From the NCBI GenBank assembly GCA_018715585.1, contig DVLH01000057.1, forward strand, positions 1 to 5,592: 5,592 nucleotides of DNA, written 5' to 3'. This DNA comes from Candidatus Aphodomonas merdavium (GTDB lineage Bacteria; Bacillota; Clostridia; Christensenellales; Aristaeellaceae). The notes beneath the pieces are model-generated. The model was not told the origin of the DNA. It searched no databases and worked only from the letters and a program-made list of their open reading frames with translations. The translations under genes were made by a program, and so were the position numbers. Positions 1 through 5,592 of the stretch are shown piece by piece. Position 1 is the stretch's first letter; each line of letters begins with the position of its first letter.

Positions 1-1473
1 CTGGATGTCGTCACCTACCGCTTCAGCGGCCACAGCCCGTCGGACAGCAACAATTACCGCACCAAGGAAGAAATTGACGCTTGGATGGCGCAGGATCCGC
101 TGCTGACCTACCGTGCGCAGCTGGTAGAAGCCGGTGTATGCTCCGACAGCGAGTGCCAGGCAATCCTGGAGGAAGCCAGCGCCGCCATTGAAAAGGCGTA
201 CAAGAAAGCGATTGATCCGGAAATCAGCCCGCGCATCAACCTCGATGCTGATCCGAACATCATCGGCAAGCTGATGTATTCCAACGAAGTGCGCCCGAGC
301 ATGGATCCCGGCCGCGAACCCGACGTGCTCACAAAGTACGAGGACAACAGCCGTGTGCAGTCCATCGCCCGCAAGGAGCGCTGGGGATTTGACGCCGCCG
401 GCAAGCCTGTCTCCAAGAACAAAGTGTTCCAGTTCCGCGAAGCGCTGTTTGAGGCGATTATGACGCGCTTCTACGAGGATCCGACGCTGTGCTTCTACGG
501 CGAAGATGTGCGCGATTGGGGCGGCGCATACGCTGTTTCCCGCGGCATGATGGAATCCATCCCGTATCAGCGGCTGTTTAACGCCCCCATCTCCGAAGGC
601 GCCATCGTCGGTACGGCAGTCGGCTACTGCATGTGCGGCGGCCGCGCCATTGCGGAGCTGATGTATTGCGACTTCCTGGGTCGTGCCGGCGACGAAGTAT
701 TCAACCAGATGAGCAAGTGGCAGGCAATGAGCGCCGGCATCATCAAAATGCCGCTCGTGCTGCGCCTGTCCGTCGGCAGCAAATACGGCGCGCAGCACTC
801 GCAGGACTGGTCCAGCCTGTGCACGCATATCCCGGGCTTGAAGGTCGTTTTCCCGGCGACGCCGTACGATGCCAAGGGCCTGCTCAACGCCGCGCTCGTG
901 GGAACGGATCCCGTTGTGTTCCTGGAGAGCCAGCGCATTTACGATGTGGGCGAGCAGTTCCACAAGGGCGGCGTACCGGAAGGCTTCTATACCGTTGAGT
1001 TTGGCGATCCCGATGTGAAGATCGAAGGCAAGGACGTCACCATCCTGTCCGTGGGCGCCGTGCTCTATCGCGTGCTGGATGCCGTCAAGACGCTCAAGGA
1101 AAAATACGGCCTGGAGGCCGAGGTCATCGATGCGCGCACGCTCGTGCCGTTCAACTATGAGAAGGTGCTTGCCTCCGTCAAAAAGACGGGCCGCATCGTG
1201 CTCGTCAGCGATGCCTGCCAGCGTGGCAGCTTCCTCAACGACATGGCGCGCAACATCACAGAAATGGCGTTTGACGATCTGGATGCGCCGCCCGTCGTCA
1301 TCGGTGCGAAGAACTGGATCACGCCGGCACACGAGCTGGAAACTTACTTCTTCCCGCAGGCGAGCTGGATTCTGGATGCCATTAACGAAAAGATTCTGCC
1401 GCTGCCGGGACATACCCCCACGACTAACCAAACGATTGAAGAGCAAATCCGCGTAGAAAAGAACGCGCAATAA
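1..1473 (+). CDS. Fused alpha-beta E1 component of a thiamine-diphosphate 2-oxoacid dehydrogenase (5'-truncated)
   Basis: This is the E1 subunit of a cytoplasmic 2-oxoacid dehydrogenase complex, which decarboxylates a 2-oxoacid on thiamine diphosphate and passes the acyl group to the lipoyl arm of E2. Frame 1 is open from the first base to the TAA at 1471-1473 (490 residues visible). Residues 1-28 already read as the end of an E1-alpha domain: the YRFSGHSPSD motif at about 6-15 matches the phosphorylation-loop region of pyruvate dehydrogenase E1-alpha. The ATG at 85 is therefore internal and the start lies upstream. A linker at about residues 110-140 leads into a full E1-beta domain. That domain has YGEDV (~166-170), APISEG (~195-200, whose Glu aligns with the E1-beta Glu contacting the thiamine ring), GAQHSQDW (~263-270) and the transketolase C-terminal domain (VIDARTLVPF, ~375-384). 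Most bacteria encode alpha and beta separately; the fusion is known in Clostridia. The substrate (pyruvate, branched-chain 2-oxoacid or acetoin) cannot be decided here. No E2 or E3 gene follows. Confidence 0.92.
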   Translation: MDVVTYRFSGHSPSDSNNYRTKEEIDAWMAQDPLLTYRAQLVEAGVCSDSECQAILEEASAAIEKAYKKAIDPEISPRINLDADPNIIGKLMYSNEVRPSMDPGREPDVLTKYEDNSRVQSIARKERWGFDAAGKPVSKNKVFQFREALFEAIMTRFYEDPTLCFYGEDVRDWGGAYAVSRGMMESIPYQRLFNAPISEGAIVGTAVGYCMCGGRAIAELMYCDFLGRAGDEVFNQMSKWQAMSAGIIKMPLVLRLSVGSKYGAQHSQDWSSLCTHIPGLKVVFPATPYDAKGLLNAALVGTDPVVFLESQRIYDVGEQFHKGGVPEGFYTVEFGDPDVKIEGKDVTILSVGAVLYRVLDAVKTLKEKYGLEAEVIDARTLVPFNYEKVLASVKKTGRIVLVSDACQRGSFLNDMARNITEMAFDDLDAPPVVIGAKNWITPAHELETYFFPQASWILDAINEKILPLPGHTPTTNQTIEEQIRVEKNAQ

Positions 1474-1497
1474 TTCAGCTTTGCCCAACCACTGCCT

Positions 1498-1534
1498 GCC
1501 GCTTCCCGTGCGGCAACACCGCACGGGAAGCGGC
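1498..1534 (+). repeat. Perfect 16-bp inverted repeat (hairpin) after the E1 gene
   Basis: Positions 1498-1513 and 1519-1534 are exact reverse complements around the 5-base loop CAACA; the core arm is GCTTCCCGTGCGG. It begins 25 bases after the E1 stop codon. No T-run follows (the next bases are GAGAGGTAGG), so by itself it is not a classical intrinsic terminator. It may stabilise the 3' end of the E1 transcript, act with the T-tailed hairpin about 33 bases downstream, or be one copy of a dispersed intergenic repeat. Only the structure is seen; the role is inferred. Confidence 0.8.
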
Positions 1535-1566
1535 GAGAGGTAGGGCGTCCTGCCCGGCGCTCCGTG

Positions 1567-1590
1567 GCCGGCGGCATGCCGGCATTTTTT
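1567..1590 (+). terminator. Intrinsic terminator of the E1 transcription unit
   Basis: GCCGGC at 1567-1572 pairs with GCCGGC at 1578-1583 across the loop GGCAT, and is followed by A and six T residues (1585-1590). The stem is short but all G-C. Its position about 95 bases after the E1 stop and 120 bases before pgi fits termination of E1 transcription. Together with the larger hairpin at 1498-1534 it separates the two genes. Confidence 0.75.
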
Positions 1591-1691
1591 GTGCCAGTTT
1601 GCATCTGTTAATTTTTTCCAAACGGCATTTCGCTTTTGTACCGTATCATGCAGACCCGCCGCTCCGCGCGGCAGCAAACTTTTGACTTTTG

Positions 1692-1702
1692 AAAGGATGG
1701 GA
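1692..1702 (+). promoter_or_regulatory. Ribosome binding site that decides the pgi start
   Basis: The stretch AAAGGATGGGA lies 7 bases (from its 3' edge) before the ATG at 1710, with the AAAGGA core 12 bases away. The frame stays open to a TTG at 1689, but that codon would overlap this purine-rich stretch and has none of its own upstream. This favours the ATG at 1710 as the start. The core-to-start spacing is somewhat long, so the match is acceptable, not strong. Confidence 0.6.
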
Positions 1703-1709
1703 TTCCTCG

Positions 1710-3125
1710 ATGGAAAACAAGCGGATTCAGCTCGATGTCAACCATATGATGGCGGACATGCTCGGCCTGCAATGCGGTGTCAATCCCGCTGAGGTGGACG
1801 CGCTTGCCGTGTTTGCCAAGCGCGCGCAGGAAAGCGTCGCCGCAAAGCGCGGCACGGGAATGCTTGGTTGGACGGAATTGCCCTATAATCAAGATGCCGT
1901 TGTGGAAAAGATGCTCCAGGTGGCCGCAAAGGTGCGCGAGCGCTTTGACGCGTTTGTTGTGCTCGGCATCGGCGGTTCCGCGCTCGGCCCGATCGCCGTA
2001 CAGCAGGCGCTGAATCATCTGCACTATAACGAGCTGCCCAAGGAAAAGCGCAACGGCCCCCGCCTGTATGTCGAGGATAACATCGACCCGGAGCGCATGG
2101 CGGCGCTGCTGGATGTGATCGATCCAAAGACCACGTGCTTTAACGTCATTACCAAGTCCGGCGCGACGGCGGAGACGATGAGCCAGTATCTGATCATTTC
2201 TGATTTGCTGAAAAAAGAAGTCGGCGACGGTTGGCAGGAGCACATCATTGCGACAACGGACGAAAGCCGCGGCAACCTCATCAAACTCGTCAAGAGCGAA
2301 GGGTTTGAATCGTTCGTTATCCCTAACGGCGTTGGCGGCCGTTTCTCCGAGATGTGTCCGGTCGGCCTGCTGGCCGCCGCAGTCTGCGGCATCGATATCC
2401 GTGCAATGCTTGCCGGCGCTGCACTGATGGATGAAGCCTGCAAGGACAGCGACGTGTGGAAAAACCCGGCCCTTTTGGAAGCCGTGCTGATGTATATTTG
2501 CGCGCAGGAGATGGATATCAACGTCCATGTGATGATGCCCTATGCGGACAGCCTCAAATACATCGCCGACTGGTTCTGCCAGCTCTGGGCGGAAAGCCTG
2601 GGCAAAAACGTCAGCCGCAAGGGAATGGCCATCAACGTGGGGCAGACGCCCGTAAAGGCCCTTGGCGTGACGGACCAGCATTCGCAGCTCCAGCTCTATA
2701 CGGAAGGCCCGTACGACAAAGTCGTCACCTTCCTGAAGGTGGAAAACTTCCGCTCCGAAACAAAGATCCCCGAAGGATGCGAGGAAATCCCGGATGTGGC
2801 TTTCCTGGGCGGAAAATCGCATAACCGCCTCATTCAGGCAGAGCGCATCGGCACCGAGTACGCGCTCTATCGCGCGGGCCGCATGAGCCAAACAATCACG
2901 CTGCCCGAGGTAAACGCGCATACAATCGGCCAGCTGCTCTATTTCTTGGAGATGGTAACGGCCTATATGGGCGAGTTCCTCGATATCGACGCGTTCAACC
3001 AGCCTGGCGTGGAGGAATCCAAGCTCGCTTCGTTCGCCGTGCTAGGCCATCCGGCGGAGAAGTTCCTGAAAAAGCGCGAGGAAATGGCCACCCAGCCGGA
3101 AGCGAAGGCGAAATATATCCTCTAA
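1710..3125 (+). CDS. pgi: Glucose-6-phosphate isomerase
   Basis: This cytoplasmic enzyme interconverts glucose-6-phosphate and fructose-6-phosphate in glycolysis and gluconeogenesis. The ATG at 1710 gives 471 residues, in line with the short (~450 aa) bacterial branch and shorter than the ~550-residue E. coli type. Family motifs occur in order: VLGIGGSALGP (84-94), ITKSGATAET (147-156, phosphate-binding loop), GGRFSE (209-214, with the conserved Arg211), LWAESLGKN (292-300, Glu295 the likely catalytic base), TDQHSQ (321-326, His324 the ring-opening histidine) and FNQPGVEESK (429-438, Lys438). All expected catalytic residues are present, so it should be active. The 236-base leader region contains a small hairpin (1658-1672) and a TATCAT at 1644-1649 that could be a -10 element, but I find no convincing -35. 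Terminators before and after suggest a monocistronic gene. A long open frame on the opposite strand is a codon-bias shadow. Confidence 0.98.
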   Translation: MENKRIQLDVNHMMADMLGLQCGVNPAEVDALAVFAKRAQESVAAKRGTGMLGWTELPYNQDAVVEKMLQVAAKVRERFDAFVVLGIGGSALGPIAVQQALNHLHYNELPKEKRNGPRLYVEDNIDPERMAALLDVIDPKTTCFNVITKSGATAETMSQYLIISDLLKKEVGDGWQEHIIATTDESRGNLIKLVKSEGFESFVIPNGVGGRFSEMCPVGLLAAAVCGIDIRAMLAGAALMDEACKDSDVWKNPALLEAVLMYICAQEMDINVHVMMPYADSLKYIADWFCQLWAESLGKNVSRKGMAINVGQTPVKALGVTDQHSQLQLYTEGPYDKVVTFLKVENFRSETKIPEGCEEIPDVAFLGGKSHNRLIQAERIGTEYALYRAGRMSQTITLPEVNAHTIGQLLYFLEMVTAYMGEFLDIDAFNQPGVEESKLASFAVLGHPAEKFLKKREEMATQPEAKAKYIL

Positions 3126-3146
3126 ACCGAAAACACCGGCACACGT

Positions 3147-3185
3147 CCGGCGGGCCAGCGTTTTTCGCAGGCCCGCCGGTTTTTT
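3147..3185 (+). terminator. Strong intrinsic terminator after pgi
   Basis: CCGGCGGGCC (3147-3156) is an exact reverse complement of GGCCCGCCGG (3170-3179), followed directly by six T residues (3180-3185). The 13-base loop holds a further GCG/CGC pairing around TTTTT. The stem begins 21 bases after the pgi stop codon. The minus strand has no T-run after the stem, so it looks one-directional. Confidence 0.93.
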
Positions 3186-3290
3186 CTGCCGGATGGACGG
3201 CAGCGGCCCTTCGCGCTTGCGCGCCGTGATGCCCTTTGCGGCGTTCCGGAAAGGGGAAGAGCGCGCGGCGGGAAGAATCGCCCGGAGACG

Positions 3291-3319
3291 TTCCCCGTTT
3301 TCCCTTTCCATGCTATAAT
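3291..3319 (+). promoter_or_regulatory. Extended -10 promoter for the UvrA-like gene
   Basis: TATAAT at 3314-3319 is a perfect -10 hexamer, preceded by TGC at 3311-3313, which makes an extended -10 (TGnTATAAT). The best -35 at 17-base spacing is TTCCCC (3291-3296), only a half match to TTGACA; extended -10 promoters tolerate a weak -35. Transcription would start near 3326, leaving a leader of roughly 30 bases before the ATG. No clear operator such as a LexA (SOS) box is seen around it. Confidence 0.7.
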
Positions 3320-3341
3320 CAATCATCCCATTTTTAACGCT

Positions 3342-3347
3342 GAGGAG
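3342..3347 (+). promoter_or_regulatory. Ribosome binding site of the UvrA-like gene
   Basis: GAGGAG ends 7 bases before the ATG at 3355. This near-ideal Shine-Dalgarno match and spacing, just downstream of the -10 element, fixes the start codon. Confidence 0.85.
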
Positions 3348-3354
3348 AATCGCT

Positions 3355-5592
3355 ATGCCGTATACGCTTTCTGCGAACACGAATCCGGATCATATCGAAA
3401 TTCGGGGCGCACGCGTCCATAATTTGAAAAACATCGATTTGGACATCCCTTTGGGAAAGCTCGTAGGGATTGCAGGCGTATCCGGCTCCGGGAAGTCGTC
3501 CCTAGCGCTCGGGATCCTCTACGCGGAAGGTTCCAGAAGATATCTTGAAGCGCTGTCGGCATACACCAGAAGGCGCATGACGCAGGCATCGGAAGCAAAG
3601 CTGGACAGCATTGAGTTTATCCCGGCGGCGTTGGCGCTGCATCAGCGGCCTGCCATCCCGGGCGTCCGCAGCACGTTTGGCACGGCGACGGAACTTTTGA
3701 ACCCGCTACGGCTGTTGTTTTCCCGCCTTGGCAGCCATTGCTGTCCCAACGGGCATCTATGCCCGCCCACTGCAAATGTGGCGCTGGGGAAGCCAATCGT
3801 CTGTCCCGTTTGTGGCGTTGCCTTTCAAGGGCCGAGCGCCGAAGCGTTCTCCTTCAACAGCGAAGGGGCTTGCCGGAACTGCGGTGGCACCGGCGTGGTA
3901 TGGACGGTGGATGAAGCTTCCCTGGTGCCCGATGAATCGCTCAGCATCGATCAAGGAGCGGTGGCCCCCTGGAACTCGCTGATGTGGTCGCTGATGACGG
4001 ATGTATGCCGGGAGATGGGCGTGCGCACGGACATTCCCTTTTCCCAGCTGACGGAACGGGAGCGAGAGATCGTTTTTCATGGCCCGGCGCAAAAAAAGCA
4101 TATCCTTTATCAAGCGAAAAACAGCGAACAAGCGACGGAGCTGGATTTCACCTTCTATAACGCCGTTTACACCGTAGAGAACGCGCTTGCAAAGGTGAAA
4201 GACGATAAAGGGATGAAGCGGGTAGAAAAGTTTCTCAAGCAGGAAACCTGCCCGGTTTGTTCGGGTTCCCGGTTGAACGATCGGGCACGCTCAACCCTCC
4301 TGGGCGGAAAAAGCTTGGCGGATGTTTCCGCAATGACGCTGGATGCACTGATTCCCTGGGTAAATCAGGTGCCGGAATCCATGCCGGCACGGCTGCGAGA
4401 AATGGGGGAAAGCATCGGCAACCAGTTCCTTCATACAGCAAAACGGCTTGTTGACCTTGGGCTAGGCTATCTCACCCTGGAGCGCGCGAGCGCCACGCTT
4501 TCTACCGGGGAGCGGCAGCGGGTTCAGCTGGCGCGCGCCGTGCGCAGCCGCACCACCGGCGTTCTCTACGTGCTGGACGAACCCTCCATCGGTTTGCATG
4601 CGGCAAACGTCGACGGCCTGCTGGCTGTTATCGATGATTTGGTTGCGCAGGGAAACTCCGTTGTTTTGGTTGACCATGATGTGCGCGTGCTGCGCGCCGC
4701 TCAATGGCTGATTGAGATGGGGCCGGGCGCAGGAGAATCCGGTGGGCAGGTGATCGCCCAGGGGAGCGTCGGCGCGATAGAGAAGGCGCCGCAATCCCGA
4801 ATTGCGCCGTTCCTGTCCGCTGGGGACGCAATGCTCGTTCGCAGCCGTGTGGCAGCGGAAGCGATGTTTGAAAAAGGCTGCATCCATCTTGTTACGACCC
4901 CGCTTCATACCGTGCATGGATTGGAGCTGAACTTGCCCAAAGGCCGGTTAACGGTGGTGACAGGCGTTTCCGGCTCCGGAAAAACAACGCTGATTCTGGA
5001 AAGCCTTGTTCCTGCGCTGAAAGCCAAGATTGCCGGGACAGAACTTCCCGCCCATGTTGTCAGCGTGGATGCGCCGGGCATATCCAAAGTGAACCTGATC
5101 GATGCAAGCCCGATTGGCATCAATGTCCGCTCCACCGTGGCCACATACAGCGGCGTGCTGGACGATTTGCGCCATCTTTACGCCACGACAAAGGATGCAA
5201 AGGAAAAGGGCTATAAAGCAGGCGATTTTTCCTATAACACCGGCTCGCTCCGCTGTCCCGGCTGCGATGGCACGGGACAGATCACCATGGACGTGCAGTT
5301 CCTGCCCGATGTGGAAATCGTATGCCCGGACTGCGGCGGTAGCCGCTATTGTGACGCCGCCGGAAAAATCTGCTGGCAAAATCCGGGTGAAAACGGGGAG
5401 CGCTTTTCCTTGCCGGAGCTGATGGGGTTGACGGTGGAGAAAGCGCTTGAGCAGCTCAAGAGCGTAAAAAAAGTACAGGACCGCCTTCAGGTCCTTTCCG
5501 ACCTGGGGCTGGGCTATTTAACGCTGGGAGAAGCGACGCCCGCACTTTCCGGCGGAGAGGCGCAGCGGCTGAAGCTCGCCGCCGAAATCGGC
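3355..5592 (+). CDS. UvrA-type tandem ABC ATPase, UvrA2/DrrC-like paralog without UvrB-binding domain (3'-truncated)
   Basis: This is a DNA-binding-type ABC ATPase of the UvrA family; 746 residues are visible with no stop, so the gene continues past the window. First ATPase half: HNLKNI (22-27), Walker A GVSGSGKSS (41-49), YAEGSRRYLEALSAY (56-70), zinc module C150/C153...C173/C176, CPVC (299-302), ABC signature LSTGERQR (382-389), Walker B VLYVLDEPSIGLH (403-415) and switch DHD (440-442). Second half: Walker A GVSGSGKTT (537-545), SPIG (585-588), zinc module C634/C637...C657/C660 with the family's usual CX2C-X19-CX2C spacing, and signature LSGGEAQR (731-738). The second Walker B and the C-terminus lie beyond the edge. 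Only about 23 residues separate LFSRLG (121-126) from the first zinc module, where classical UvrA has over 100 including the UvrB-binding domain. It is therefore unlikely to load UvrB. Related paralogs are linked to DNA-damage or intercalating-drug tolerance; that role is inferred here. It has its own promoter. AGA/AGG arginine codons near the 5' end contrast with the CGC-rich usage of the two preceding genes. Confidence 0.93.
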   Translation, partial: MPYTLSANTNPDHIEIRGARVHNLKNIDLDIPLGKLVGIAGVSGSGKSSLALGILYAEGSRRYLEALSAYTRRRMTQASEAKLDSIEFIPAALALHQRPAIPGVRSTFGTATELLNPLRLLFSRLGSHCCPNGHLCPPTANVALGKPIVCPVCGVAFQGPSAEAFSFNSEGACRNCGGTGVVWTVDEASLVPDESLSIDQGAVAPWNSLMWSLMTDVCREMGVRTDIPFSQLTEREREIVFHGPAQKKHILYQAKNSEQATELDFTFYNAVYTVENALAKVKDDKGMKRVEKFLKQETCPVCSGSRLNDRARSTLLGGKSLADVSAMTLDALIPWVNQVPESMPARLREMGESIGNQFLHTAKRLVDLGLGYLTLERASATLSTGERQRVQLARAVRSRTTGVLYVLDEPSIGLHAANVDGLLAVIDDLVAQGNSVVLVDHDVRVLRAAQWLIEMGPGAGESGGQVIAQGSVGAIEKAPQSRIAPFLSAGDAMLVRSRVAAEAMFEKGCIHLVTTPLHTVHGLELNLPKGRLTVVTGVSGSGKTTLILESLVPALKAKIAGTELPAHVVSVDAPGISKVNLIDASPIGINVRSTVATYSGVLDDLRHLYATTKDAKEKGYKAGDFSYNTGSLRCPGCDGTGQITMDVQFLPDVEIVCPDCGGSRYCDAAGKICWQNPGENGERFSLPELMGLTVEKALEQLKSVKKVQDRLQVLSDLGLGYLTLGEATPALSGGEAQRLKLAAEIG

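Noticed and set aside
85..87. ATG at 85 as the start of the E1 gene
   Set aside because: The same frame is open back to base 1 and the upstream 28 codons encode conserved E1-alpha sequence (YRFSGHS...YR..EEI), so this Met is internal.
1644..1649. TATCAT as the -10 of a pgi promoter
   Set aside because: Five of six bases match, but no acceptable -35 or extended -10 accompanies it, so it is mentioned only under pgi and not called as a feature.
1689..1691. TTG start adding 7 residues to pgi
   Set aside because: It overlaps the purine-rich ribosome binding stretch, has none of its own, and the added residues are not part of the family.
1589..1792. Small + strand ORF (67 codons) overlapping the start of pgi
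   Set aside because: It starts right after the terminator T-run, lacks a ribosome binding site and runs out of frame into pgi.
1608..2921. 437-codon open frame on the minus strand opposite pgi
   Set aside because: It lies almost wholly antisense to a clearly conserved pgi, reads as low-similarity His/Arg/Ala-rich protein with no recognisable motif, and is explained by GC-rich third positions of pgi.
3186..3203. Small hairpin CTGCCG / CGGCAG after the pgi terminator
   Set aside because: Only 6 bp with a 6-base loop in GC-rich DNA; it has no T-run and could easily occur by chance.
5102..5422. 106-codon + strand ORF inside the UvrA-like gene
   Set aside because: It is an out-of-frame shadow of the conserved zinc-module region, with no ribosome binding site.

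Overview
The window is a GC-rich stretch of bacterial chromosome with three protein genes, all on the + strand and each apparently its own transcription unit. GC-rich third codon positions, Gram-positive-style strong ribosome binding sites, a single-chain alpha-beta E1 dehydrogenase and a short bacterial phosphoglucose isomerase together suggest a high-GC member of the Clostridia (for example Christensenellales or Oscillospirales). That assignment is an inference from gene style, not a measured placement.

Layout: (1) Positions 1-1473 hold the 3' part of a gene for a thiamine-diphosphate-dependent 2-oxoacid dehydrogenase E1 in which the alpha and beta halves are fused. The gene starts upstream of the window. 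(2) Positions 1474-1709 are intergenic. They hold a perfect 16-bp hairpin with no T-run, then an intrinsic terminator, then the leader of the next gene. (3) Positions 1710-3125 are pgi, complete (471 aa), followed by a strong intrinsic terminator at 3147-3185. (4) Positions 3186-3354 are a short intergenic region ending in an extended -10 promoter and a strong ribosome binding site. (5) Positions 3355-5592 hold a UvrA-type tandem ABC ATPase (746 codons visible) that runs off the right edge just after its second ABC signature. Having no stop codon in the window, it is easy to miss in a simple ORF list.

The first two genes are central carbon metabolism: oxidative decarboxylation of a 2-oxoacid, and glucose-6-phosphate/fructose-6-phosphate interconversion. 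The terminators between the genes argue against a shared operon. The third gene is the least ordinary. It keeps both nucleotide-binding domains and the UvrA zinc modules but lacks the segment where classical UvrA carries its UvrB-binding domain, and its first ABC signature is altered. It therefore belongs with the UvrA2/DrrC-like paralogs, not with the housekeeping excision-repair UvrA. I see no CRISPR array, tRNA, rRNA, insertion sequence or phage gene. Apart from this paralog, nothing points to a previously undescribed system.
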